Assembly: GCA_023418055.1 (NCBI GenBank)
Contig: JAEZDP010000458.1
Span: 1 to 10,685, forward strand
Direction of reading: 5' to 3'
Length of the DNA stretch: 10,685 bases
Source: Acidobacteriota bacterium
GTDB taxonomy: Bacteria; Acidobacteriota; Vicinamibacteria; Vicinamibacterales; Vicinamibacteraceae
Shown here: positions 1 through 5,319 of the stretch, piece by piece
How the letters are laid out: the number at the start of each line of letters is the position of its first letter
How positions within the stretch are numbered: position 1 is the first letter of the stretch
Position numbers and translations under genes: made by a program
Notes under the pieces: generated by a model
What the model saw: the letters and a program-made list of their open reading frames with translations, nothing else
Databases searched by the model: none
Told to the model about the DNA's origin: nothing

Positions 1-157
1 GGCGAAGACCGGGGGGTCGCTCACGCCCCGATTCGTCGTGACGCAGGTGTGTCCCGGCGGCTCAGAACGCCGCCCTTTGGCGGGCGGGCGCCGCACGCAA
101 GGTGCTGCAGGCCAACGACATGCGACGCGCACGTGGCCGCTATCGTGTTGTGCAACA

Positions 158-196
158 GAGGCTTCGCGCCCTGCACGGCCGAGGGCTGAAAGCCTC
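158..196. repeat. Long imperfect hairpin
   Basis: GAGGCTT (158-164) pairs with AAGCCTC (190-196). After a 3x3 internal loop, GCCCT (168-172) pairs with AGGGC (182-186) around a 9-base loop. No T-run follows, so it is not a standard intrinsic terminator. The flanks lack the RYYYAAC/GTTRRRY core sites needed to call it an integron attC site. Function unknown. Confidence 0.45.
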
Positions 197-266
197 CCCG
201 GCCATTAGCCCCCCTATTAGCCTCATCCGTTGGGGTTCGGGGATATCGCTCAGCGCGGCCGATCTC

Positions 267-311
267 GGTAGACAAGCGGCTCCCGGGCCGTTGTCTATCC
301 GGTTGTCTACC
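267..311. repeat. TTGTCTAYC repeat cluster with two alternative hairpins
   Basis: GGTAGACAA at 267-275 is the exact inverse of TTGTCTACC at 303-311 and nearly the inverse of TTGTCTATC at 291-299. With the nearer copy the hairpin extends inward (CGGC 277-280 with GCCG 287-290, one bulged G) to about 13 pairs. With the farther copy it forms a perfect 9-bp stem, so the two folds exclude each other. The cluster lies 24 bases upstream of the -35-like box of the DUF433/DUF5615 module. It could be an operator with three half-sites for the antitoxin, or an RNA/DNA structure; I cannot decide. Confidence 0.5.
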
Positions 312-334
312 AAGGCGGTTATCGCCGGGGTAGC

Positions 335-362
335 TGGCCAGGGGAGAGAGCCCGCGTATAAT
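335..362 (+). promoter_or_regulatory. Putative promoter of the DUF433/DUF5615 operon
   Basis: A perfect TATAAT at 357-362 is preceded, 16 bases upstream, by TGGCCA (335-340), which matches TTGACA in 4 of 6 positions. The start of transcription would fall near 369, leaving only about 10 bases of leader before the ATG at 380. No good Shine-Dalgarno sequence is present (only AAGG at about 370-373), so translation may start on a very short leader. AT-rich TATAAT stands out in this GC-rich sequence. Confidence 0.5.
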
Positions 363-379
363 TCGAGCAAGGTCCCAGC

Positions 380-703
380 ATGAACGCGACGAATGTCCTC
401 GAGCGAGTGCCCATCCGCACCGATGACCAAGGCGTCGTGCGCGTGGCGGGTACCCGGGTCACGCTCGAAACCATCGTCGACGCGTTCGAGACCGGTGCGA
501 CCGCCGAGGAGATCGCGCAGCAGTACCCAACGGTTCCGCTGGTCGATGTGTACTCCGTCATAACGTACTACCTCCGGCACAAGTCTGAAGTCGAGGCCTA
601 CGTGAAGGACCGCGAGGCGCTCGCCGAGCGCGTCCGGGAAGAGGCCGAGCGCCGATTCCCTTCGGCCGGAATCAGGGAACGACTGCGGGCCAGGCGCAAG
701 TAG
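380..703 (+). CDS. DUF433 family antitoxin-like protein
   Basis: A 107-residue protein whose residues ~16-75 show the DUF433 pattern: a GVVRVAGTRVTLETIV segment, then GATAEEIAQQYP, then LVDVYSVITYYLRHKSEVEAYV. DUF433 proteins are small helix-turn-helix-like proteins usually found directly upstream of a DUF5615 PIN-like partner, and they are considered antitoxins that bind both the partner and their own promoter. The C-terminal tail (residues ~76-107) is highly charged, rich in Arg and Glu, typical of the toxin-contacting part. The next gene starts 12 bases after its stop on the same strand and encodes exactly that partner. The ATG at 380 follows a consensus -10 box; upstream inverted repeats at 267-311 could be its operator. 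The family assignment is firm; an antitoxin role here is inferred from context. Confidence 0.88.
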   Translation: MNATNVLERVPIRTDDQGVVRVAGTRVTLETIVDAFETGATAEEIAQQYPTVPLVDVYSVITYYLRHKSEVEAYVKDREALAERVREEAERRFPSAGIRERLRARRK

Positions 704-715
704 GCTGTCCGTCCG

Positions 716-1066
716 ATGCTTCGCCTCGCAGCGGACGAGAACTTCAACGCCGACATCGTCCGTGGGCTTGTGCGGCGTCTCCCCGACATCGACATTGTGC
801 GCGTTCAGGATGCTGGTCTGTCCGGCGCTGACGACACTGCGGTCCTCGAATGGGCGGCGCGTGAAGGCCGGATCGTGCTGACTCACGACATCTCCACGTT
901 GGTCAGCTTTGCCTTCGAGCGCATCGCGTCTGGCCGGCCGATGCCGGGTATCTTCGCCGCTCGCTCAAGCGGGCCACTCGGCTCGACGATCGAGGATCTC
1001 GTGCTTCTCGCCGAATGCAGCGTTCATGAGGAGTGGGAGGGGCAGGTGCGCTTCCTGCCCTTGTGA
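716..1066 (+). CDS. DUF5615 PIN-like toxin component
   Basis: A 116-residue protein with the DUF5615 layout: N-terminal LRLAADENFNADIVRGL with acidic D7/E8, a central DIDIVRVQDAGLSGADDTAVLEWA block, then GRIVLTHDIS with D58, and a C-terminal IEDLVLLAE helix. These acidic residues correspond to the metal-binding site of PIN-like (Mut7-C-related) ribonuclease folds. The usual length of the family is about 110-125 residues, so it looks complete. It is translated 12 bases after the DUF433 gene, with no clear ribosome binding site of its own, which suggests coupled translation. Expected role: RNase-type toxin held in check by the upstream protein. Nuclease activity of DUF5615 is a family-level prediction, not something visible here. 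Confidence 0.87.
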   Translation: MLRLAADENFNADIVRGLVRRLPDIDIVRVQDAGLSGADDTAVLEWAAREGRIVLTHDISTLVSFAFERIASGRPMPGIFAARSSGPLGSTIEDLVLLAECSVHEEWEGQVRFLPL

Positions 1067-1118
1067 ACGCCGCCTTGAGAGACACCGTAATAGGTTGGCA
1101 GCATTGCCCGAGGTGCCC

Positions 1119-1512
1119 ATGCGGCGACGAAGAGTCTTCCTGATAGCTCTGACGGCGCTCGCGGTCCTGCTCGTGGCCTTCGGGCTCTGGCGACGTCAGG
1201 CTCGGCTTCAGGTTGTGGCGCGGCTTCAAGCTGTGGCGGCGAACACGGCGAAGGCGGACACTGAAGAGCGCGATTGACCGGCGATTTCCTCCGGACGCGT
1301 TGGAGCCGGATGTCGTGGAAGTGTTGAAAAGCGAGCATCCCGGCTACGTCACATGGCCAGCGTCCAACTGGACCGAATACGGTCTGGCAGTAGGCGATGA
1401 GCCGAGCGACGTGTGGTACTGCGGCTCATGGACCCGCGGAGTCAAGTTGCGGTTCGAGTCCGGACGTCTGGTCTCTACGTCCGTTGAGCGTTGGAGCGTC
1501 GACTGCCTTTAG
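1119..1512 (+). pseudogene. Single-TM small protein, frameshifted
   Basis: An ATG at 1119 opens a frame with a classic N-terminal signal anchor: MRRRR followed by FLIALTALAVLLVAFGLW, then a short basic linker. This frame stops at 1275-1277. The +1 frame continues from about 1265 with protein-like sequence to a TAG at 1510-1512: DRRFPPDALEPDVVEVLKSE, then a Trp/Tyr-rich part ending in RWSVDCL. That second part has no sensible start of its own (upstream it reads as Arg-rich noise antisense in character to the repeat). The total length, 394 nt, is one base over a multiple of three, fitting a single inserted base between about 1240 and 1275. I do not recognise the family. It would be a ~130-residue membrane-anchored protein with an outward soluble domain. 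It may be a sequencing error rather than a dead gene. Confidence 0.5.
1204..1239 (+). repeat. 18-bp imperfect tandem duplication
   Basis: GGCTTCAGGTTGTGGCGC (1204-1221) is followed directly by GGCTTCAAGCTGTGGCGG (1222-1239), three mismatches in 18. In the frame of the upstream TM protein it encodes two copies of a six-residue unit (RLQVVA, RLQAVA), so the duplication keeps the reading frame. It lies just before the frameshift. Confidence 0.6.
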
Positions 1513-1573
1513 CTCCCTCGACGTACCTCCACGCGACCTCATTCGAAACGGCACGGGCAGGGCGCTCGGAACC

Positions 1574-1974
1574 TTAACCGGTGTGCGTATCTGCGAAGGG
1601 CTCCGCGACGACCTGGAACGCGTCATCGTGGGCTACGTATCCGGCACGGGCCGTCGGACAGCAGTACGACGGGATGCCCGTAGCGTTCGAGAATGTCTTT
1701 CATGTCGTGCAGCCGAGCCAGATGATCCGTAGCGGTGTCCTTGAACCAGGCAAGCCCGCGCGTCTTTCGACAATAGAAACCCTTCGATGTGGGTTCGGTT
1801 GAATCGTGTCGGCGTCTCCAAGTGTTTCTCGAACCACGCAAGGTTGTCATCCAGCGCGGTTCGGTCCGAGGCTTCGACGTGAGGAGAATCCCGAAGCTCG
1901 TACGCCAGGGCGAAGGTACCGTCCTCAACCCCCGAGTCCGGATGCCGTCGTGCGAGGACGAAGCGAATGAACAC
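1574..1974 (-). pseudogene. Unknown conserved-looking protein with two frameshifts
   Basis: Reading leftwards from a GTG at 1974, three frames join into one sensible ~132-residue protein. Frame one gives FIRFVLARRHPDSGVEDG through NLAWFEKHLETPTRFNRT. Frame two gives SKGFYCRKTRGLAWFKDTA through KDILERYGHPVVLLSDG. Frame three gives ARAGYVAHDDAFQVVAEPF and a TAA at 1574-1576. The switches fall in GGG runs at 1791-1793 and 1648-1652, and each equals one extra base; the total of 401 nt is two bases over 399. The reconstructed protein has well-spaced aromatic and charged residues typical of a true soluble protein, but I do not recognise a named family. It starts 6 nt after the stop of the gene at 1981-2436, so the two form an operon. 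Either it is a decaying gene or both indels are homopolymer errors. Confidence 0.6.
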
Positions 1975-1980
1975 GCATCG

Positions 1981-2436
1981 TCAGGGTCTGCCAGCGGTGT
2001 GAGACCGCTTGCTGCTCTTCACGGACTTCGCCTTGTGAGCGCGCTCGAATCTCCGCCAGAACTTGGTCGCCTCGCGCTCGACCATCGCTTCGAGACGATC
2101 TTGGTATGGCTTCGGCAATACGGGCAGGAACTTGGGCATACCCAGGTCACCCTCCTCGCCCAGCCACGCCAGTCTTGGCGTCGTCGATTCGAGCACCGCG
2201 TCGGCGCACTTCATCGCCAGGTGCAGCGCCTGGAGACCATCGATTCCGAACACGAACCGCGGCCGGCGCCAAGTCGTGTTCAATCCAGTGATCTGCAGCG
2301 GACAGCCCCAATCCGATCCGGGAACCGGTTGTGGCACGCCGATCGTCAGCACGACAGGTTTACCGTTCGCTGCCTGGAATACACGTCTGGCGGCAATCCG
2401 GCGGATCGTCCGTGGCGCGGCGAAGGACTTGCTCAT
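1981..2436 (-). CDS. DUF6968-like protein of unknown function
   Basis: A 151-residue soluble protein. The ATG at 2436 (MSKSFAAPRTIRRIAARRVF) is chosen because the sequence upstream in the same frame is low-complexity and unlike a protein. Residues ~14-105 fit the pattern I associate with DUF6968: IAARRVFQAANGKPVVLTIG, a DWGCPLQITGL strand, then FGIDGLQALHLAMKCADAVL and RLAWLGEEGDLGMPKFLP. The C-terminus is basic (KAKSVKSSKRSHTAGRP), possibly nucleic-acid binding or simply disordered. No catalytic motif is visible. It is followed 6 nt later by the frameshifted gene ending at 1574, so the pair is probably co-transcribed. The family name rests on memory of the motif pattern; treat it as tentative. 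Function is unknown. Confidence 0.7.
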   Translation of the reverse strand: MSKSFAAPRTIRRIAARRVFQAANGKPVVLTIGVPQPVPGSDWGCPLQITGLNTTWRRPRFVFGIDGLQALHLAMKCADAVLESTTPRLAWLGEEGDLGMPKFLPVLPKPYQDRLEAMVEREATKFWRRFERAHKAKSVKSSKRSHTAGRP

Positions 2437-2742
2437 ACGGCTGGGCGAGATGGTATCAGGCGGCGATGCGCAGGGCGTCGAGACAATTCCACCAATTCGT
2501 GATCTGGTACCAACTGGCGCTGTTCTGGTCCACCAGCGGCCCCCCCCCATGCGAAGGCTGTCGCGCCGAAGCGCCGCAGGCGCGGAGGCGGGCGTCTCAC
2601 CCTGCCCCACCCGCAGGAAGCAAGATCACCACTGCACCGGCACCCACCGGGCTGAAGAAACCGCGAGGCTGATGACATGATCGCCAGATTGTCAGCCTAT
2701 TCCCAGGCGTCGCCCAGGCACCCGGGTTGCTACGGTGCTGGC
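2437..2742. other. Gap without a supported gene; C9 homopolymer
   Basis: No ORF here shows a recognisable domain. The best candidate is a plus-strand frame from ATG 2466 to 2672 (68 residues), which begins RRASRQFHQFVIWYQLALFW and then turns into Pro/Ala/Arg-rich sequence. It crosses a run of nine C at 2540-2548, so its second half could be out of frame. It may be a remnant. The region also separates two minus-strand operons (ending at 2802 and starting at 2436) and must hold the promoter for the latter, but I see no clear -10/-35 pair. Confidence 0.4.
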
Positions 2743-2895
2743 ATGGCCGCCGACAAGCGGTTCGTCTACGTGTTGGGCAACGCCAACCTCACCCTGGCCT
2801 ACTACGTGGGGCTGGTATCCGACGTCCACGCACGCGATTCATCCCTTGAAGTCCACTCCAGCGACGCAAGCCCGGTAAGGACCACCGGCTCCTGA
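2743..2895 (+). pseudogene. GIY-YIG nuclease, N-terminal fragment
   Basis: From ATG 2743 the frame reads AADKRFVYVLGNANLTLAYY then VGLVSDVHAR, which is the start of the GIY-YIG nuclease domain: the VYV and YVG segments stand for GIY and YIG, spaced as usual, and the Arg of HAR is in the place of the conserved catalytic arginine. A complete single-domain GIY-YIG protein runs about 80-100 residues. Here the resemblance stops at about 2835, after ~31 residues; the expected H-N and catalytic Glu parts are missing, and the remaining codons to TGA 2893-2895 are antisense to the end of the HigA-type gene. The gene therefore lost its last two thirds, most simply by a deletion or rearrangement joining it to the antitoxin gene around 2836-2868. 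Not expected to be active. Confidence 0.65.
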
Positions 2896-3167
2896 TCCGG
2901 GAACTCCGCGACGAGCGACAACTTCCAGCCCATCGCCTCCACGTAGCCTCGCAGCGTCGAGATGAGCAGGTCGCTGCGCTGCTCGAGCCGCGACACGCTG
3001 TCTTGACCGACACCGAGGACTTCGGCCATCTTCTTCTGAGTCAGCTTGTGAGCGCGGCGAAGCTCCTGCAGGGAGCGCTCCTCTGCGATGATCGTCGCCG
3101 CTCGCGCTGCGATCTTCCGCTTGCGCTCCGGGCTCAGCTCCTTGCGGAGGCGATCGATGTTGCTCAT
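2802..3167 (-). CDS. higA: HigA-type XRE antitoxin, foreign C-terminal tail
   Basis: A 121-residue protein with a Cro/C1-type helix-turn-helix at residues ~32-80: LQELRRAHKLTQKKMAEVLG, GVGQDSVSRLEQRSDLLIST, LRGYVEAMG. It is followed by WKLSLVAEFPDQEPVVLTGL, the typical end of antitoxins paired with DUF891/HigB toxins. The N-terminal ~30 residues form a charged helix. Its ATG overlaps the toxin stop by 4 nt (ATGA, 3164-3167), the standard toxin-first HigBA arrangement. By family habit it would bind the toxin and repress the operon. The last ~20 residues (from about residue 101) look unlike the family and are antisense to the GIY-YIG fragment, so the original 3' end has probably been replaced. 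The HTH domain is intact, so DNA binding may survive. Confidence 0.82.
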   Translation of the reverse strand: MSNIDRLRKELSPERKRKIAARAATIIAEERSLQELRRAHKLTQKKMAEVLGVGQDSVSRLEQRSDLLISTLRGYVEAMGWKLSLVAEFPDQEPVVLTGLASLEWTSRDESRAWTSDTSPT

Positions 3168-3505
3168 GGTTTCCGCTCCCTCTTCTTCGTACGGTCCCTC
3201 TCGGCTCCGGCCTTAAATGTGGCCAGGTGGCCATCGGAGCGCCGATCTGACTTCTCGATCAACTGCCGGTAGAAGCGCTTCTGACTGCCACCGGACTTGT
3301 CGCCGCCGCACAGGATGATCGCCTTGCGCGCCGGGTCGAAGGCGAACACAAATCGCCACACACCGTCGGCCACATCGAACCGCAGATCCTTCATGTTCGC
3401 CTGGCGCGATCCCGTCAGCGTATCGACGCGCGGTCGTCCCATCTGGGGCCCAAAGACCTTCAAGCCAAGGCTCAAAGCGTTGAAGAGGTGACGACAGTCC
3501 TGCAT
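3164..3505 (-). CDS. higB: HigB-type (DUF891/RelE-like) toxin, 5' shortened
   Basis: The core is unmistakable: FGPQMGRPRVDTLTGSR, ANMKDLRFDVADGVWRFVFA, FDPARKAIILCGGDKSGG, QKRFYRQLIEKSDRRSDGHL. This is the phage Gp49-like/DUF891 branch of RelE/ParE-type toxins, which cut mRNA at the ribosome. Family members normally have ~35-40 residues before the GRPxVDTL motif, forming the first strand and helices. Here only 22 codons precede it from the nearest ATG (3505), and these, as well as the longer open frame upstream to 3688, do not resemble the family. From about 3470 upward the opposite strand reads better as another gene's end. So the toxin's N-terminus seems lost. It is co-translated with the antitoxin (4-nt overlap). 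Likely inactive or altered toxin; the start codon is uncertain. Confidence 0.7.
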   Translation of the reverse strand: MQDCRHLFNALSLGLKVFGPQMGRPRVDTLTGSRQANMKDLRFDVADGVWRFVFAFDPARKAIILCGGDKSGGSQKRFYRQLIEKSDRRSDGHLATFKAGAERDRTKKRERKP

Positions 3506-3616
3506 GAGGAGTTCGTACGGTGGTTCGGCGGCGACAACGCCAGTCCTCGCGACGCATACGACACAGCAGCGGCCAAAATCTGGGAGGCTGTGCTCGATTT
3601 CCGCCAGAGCGGTTGA
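3464..3616 (+). pseudogene. 3'-end fragment of an unrecognised gene
   Basis: On the plus strand, antisense to the anomalous 5' part of the toxin gene, a frame without a start reads AKAQSVEEVTTVLHEEFVRW, FGGDNASPRDAYDTAAAKIW, EAVLDFRQSG and stops at TGA 3614-3616. Helix-like spacing, balanced amino acid use and mostly G/C third bases make it look like a genuine protein end. A minus-strand fragment ends at 3631, 14 bases away, the normal arrangement of two converging genes. Its left limit is set where the toxin's family-like sequence begins (about 3464-3475). I do not recognise the family. Alternative: it is a chance antisense frame of a divergent toxin start. Confidence 0.4.
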
Positions 3617-3630
3617 CGGCAGAAGGTCGG

Positions 3631-3875
3631 TCAGGCCGCAGCGCGGACCGTGTCGAGTTGCCGCAGCCAACCAACGATGCGGTTCCAATTGCCGCGGTTC
3701 AGGTCCACTAGATTTTCCTCACACCCCTCAAACGGCCGCAAGTACTCGAAAAGAGAAGCGTTTACGGCGGTTCGATCGAAGCGTTTTCCGCTGAACGCCA
3801 CTCCGCCGGGGAAGAACAGCGGCGAGTTCCCGGACGCCGAGCAACGCGAGGTAATAGAGTGCGCGCACCGCTTGA
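3631..3875 (-). pseudogene. Gene fragment truncated by the IS and frameshifted
   Basis: Leftwards from the IS edge, one frame reads PQAVRALYYLALLGVREL and then, after one extra base near 3825, another continues SPLFFPGGVAFSGKRFDRTA, VNASLFEYLRPFEGCEENLV and NWNRIVGWLRQLDTVRAAA to TGA 3631-3633. The joined sequence has the look of the C-terminal ~80 residues of a soluble protein, but I cannot name it. Its beginning is missing: the insertion sequence starts directly at 3876. Whether the piece right of the element (5314-5711) is its other half or a different gene cannot be told from the sequence alone. Non-functional as it stands. Confidence 0.5.
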
Positions 3876-3902
3876 GGGGATGTCCCAATAGCTGTTGAAA
3901 TT
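3876..3902. repeat. IS left terminal inverted repeat
   Basis: Begins GGGGATGTCCCAATA and ends GCTGTTGAAATT. It matches the reverse complement of 5287-5313 at 23 of 27 positions with no gaps; mismatches are at positions 5, 12, 14 and 15. The outer boundary is placed at the last matching G run. Confidence 0.75.
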
Positions 3903-3984
3903 TGAAGCGGCGGCTCCCTCACTGCTCGTGGTACACGAGTGGTGGGCAACCCGAGGCAGAACGCCTCACAACAAAGGAGCCGCC

Positions 3985-5265
3985 ATGAAGAAGTCTCGCA
4001 TAGTCCCTTCCCCCACCGCTGTTGAATCTCCGACCACGCGCCACCTGCCGCTGGTCGATCTGCTCGTCGATGCGCAGAGCGAGCTGTTCGAGCTCGCGAT
4101 GCGCTCGGGCCTGAAGGTGCTCGAGGCCATGCTGGAGGAGGATCGGACCGCGATCTGCGGACCGCGGTATGCCCATCAGCCGGACCGTCACGCGTCGCGG
4201 GCCGGGACGGTCTCGAGCGAGGTGGTGCTCGGGGGCCGCAAGGTCACGGTGCAACGCCCGCGGGTGCGGGCCGGCGGCCAGGAGGTCCCGTTGCCGACGT
4301 TCCGGGCGATGGCCGACGTCGATCCGTTGAATCGGCGCGTGGTCGAACAGATGCTGGTGGGGGTGGCCACCCGCCGGTATGCGCGGAGCCTGGAGCCGGT
4401 CCCGGCCACGGTGACGAGCCGGGGCACCAGCAAGAGCGCGGTGAGCCGCCGCTTGGTCGCGAAGACGGCGGCGCAGTTGGCGGCGTGGCAGACCGCGCCG
4501 CTCGACGCCTTGGACCTGGTCGGGTTGCTGATCGATGGCGTGCACGTCGGCGAGCACTGTCTGATCGTGGCGCTCGGGATCGCCGCCGATGGCCAGAAAC
4601 ACGCGCTCGGCCTGTGGGACGGCTCGACGGAGAACGCGCGCGTGTGTCAGGACCTCTTGGCCAATCTGCAGGGGCGCGGTCTGCGCACGGACCGCAGTCT
4701 GCTGGTCATCCTGGATGGCTCGACGGCGCTGCGCAAGGCCGTGCGGGCGACCTTCGGCGAGGCGGCCCTCGTCCAGCGCTGTCAGGTGCACAAGTCGAGA
4801 AACATCCTCGAGTACCTGGGTGACCGCGATCGCCCCTGGGTGCAGGCGATCCTCCAGCGTGCCTACCAGGCCACGGAGGTGAAGACCGCCCAGCGGTTGC
4901 TGCTCGACCTCGCACGCCGGCTGGAGACCGAGTATCCCAGTGCCGCCGAGAGCGTGCGTGAAGGCCTCGAGGAGACGCTCACGGTTCTCACCCTGAAGCT
5001 GTCGCCCCGCTTGCGGCGGTCGCTGGCGACCACCAACGCCGTGGAGAGTCTCATCAGTCGCACGCGGGCGGTGAAGCGCAACGTGAAGCGCTGGCGCGGG
5101 GGGCAGATGATGCTCCGGTGGGTCGCGGCCGGCGTCCTGGAAGCGGTCAAGGGCTTCCGTCGCTTGAAAGGCTATGCTGACATGCCCACGCTGGTCAGCG
5201 CCTTGCGCGCCCGCGACCGCCAGCTGGGGCTCGTTGCTGCAGCCGAGGCTCGGCAGGTCGCGTAG
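3985..5265 (+). CDS. IS256-family transposase
   Basis: A 426-residue transposase of the IS256/Mutator (MULE) type. The catalytic triad is visible: D184 in LIDGVHVGEH, D244 in VILDGSTALRK and E354 in TTNAVESLISRTR. The C-x2-H motif (C266, H269 in QRCQVHKSRNILEYL) that characterises this family sits after the second Asp, and a helical insertion lies between it and the Glu. The C-terminus GGQMMLRWVAAGVLEAVKGFRRLKGY is also typical. The ATG at 3985 is preferred over earlier in-frame starts because AAAGGAG (3973-3979) stands at correct spacing and the upstream codons overlap the terminal repeat. Length matches the family (about 400-430). Nothing suggests inactivation. It cuts and joins at the flanking inverted repeats. 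Confidence 0.95.
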   Translation: MKKSRIVPSPTAVESPTTRHLPLVDLLVDAQSELFELAMRSGLKVLEAMLEEDRTAICGPRYAHQPDRHASRAGTVSSEVVLGGRKVTVQRPRVRAGGQEVPLPTFRAMADVDPLNRRVVEQMLVGVATRRYARSLEPVPATVTSRGTSKSAVSRRLVAKTAAQLAAWQTAPLDALDLVGLLIDGVHVGEHCLIVALGIAADGQKHALGLWDGSTENARVCQDLLANLQGRGLRTDRSLLVILDGSTALRKAVRATFGEAALVQRCQVHKSRNILEYLGDRDRPWVQAILQRAYQATEVKTAQRLLLDLARRLETEYPSAAESVREGLEETLTVLTLKLSPRLRRSLATTNAVESLISRTRAVKRNVKRWRGGQMMLRWVAAGVLEAVKGFRRLKGYADMPTLVSALRARDRQLGLVAAAEARQVA

Positions 5266-5286
5266 TCGTCACCTGAGCCGCCGCCG

Positions 5287-5313
5287 AATTTCAACAGCGC
5301 TCGGGACAACCCC
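5287..5313. repeat. IS right terminal inverted repeat
   Basis: The reverse complement begins GGGGTTGTCCCGAGC and ends GCTGTTGAAATT, matching the left repeat in 23 of 27 positions. It lies 21 bases after the transposase stop. Confidence 0.75.
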
Positions 5314-5319
5314 GAGCGC
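5297..5319. repeat. Perfect 9-bp hairpin straddling the IS right end
   Basis: GCGCTCGGG (5297-5305) and CCCGAGCGC (5311-5319) are exact inverse copies around a 5-base spacer, ACAAC. The left arm is inside the right terminal repeat and the last six bases of the right arm are outside the element. The left end of the element has no equivalent. It could be coincidence, target preference for a palindrome, or a rearrangement scar. Confidence 0.5.

Larger units (their letters stand above)
1..379. other. Non-coding leader region with inverted repeats
   Basis: No reading frame here has protein-like composition; the open frames on both strands are rich in Arg/Pro/Ser without any recognisable domain. 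What can be seen is structure: a long hairpin at 158-196, two copies of ATTAGCC 12 bases apart (204-210 and 216-222), a cluster of TTGTCTAYC elements at 267-311, and a promoter at 335-362 for the gene at 380. The first 100 bases hold a small CGGCG/CGCCG hairpin near 56-73 but nothing that identifies an RNA gene. Confidence 0.6.
3876..5313 (+). mobile_element. IS256-family insertion sequence
   Basis: A 1438-bp element bounded by inverted repeats (3876-3902 and 5287-5313, 23 of 27 identical) and holding one transposase gene. Beyond the 27-base repeat both ends share GCGGCGGCTC a few bases further in, offset by a 2-base indel. IS256 elements use an RNase-H-fold DDE transposase and usually leave 8-9 bp target duplications. 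Here the flanks CCGCTTGA (left) and GAGCGCAG (right) do not match. Both neighbours are broken genes. The transposase frame is intact, so the copy could still be active, but the missing duplication points to a later deletion or recombination at one end. Confidence 0.88.

Noticed and set aside
148..210. Possible integron attC site around the 158-196 hairpin
   Set aside because: Neither RYYYAAC nor GTTRRRY core sites are found at the right places, and neighbouring genes lie on both strands, unlike a cassette array.
140..886. Long minus-strand open frame opposite the DUF433/DUF5615 genes
   Set aside because: It is antisense to two clearly recognised plus-strand genes and has no domain of its own; GC-rich DNA keeps such frames open by chance.
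1789..2502. Plus-strand frame of 237 codons
   Set aside because: It runs antisense to the DUF6968-like gene and the frameshifted gene, with no motif and skewed Arg/His content.
3919..4791. Minus-strand frame of 290 codons inside the IS
   Set aside because: Arg/His/Gln-rich antisense of the transposase, which has all catalytic residues on the plus strand.
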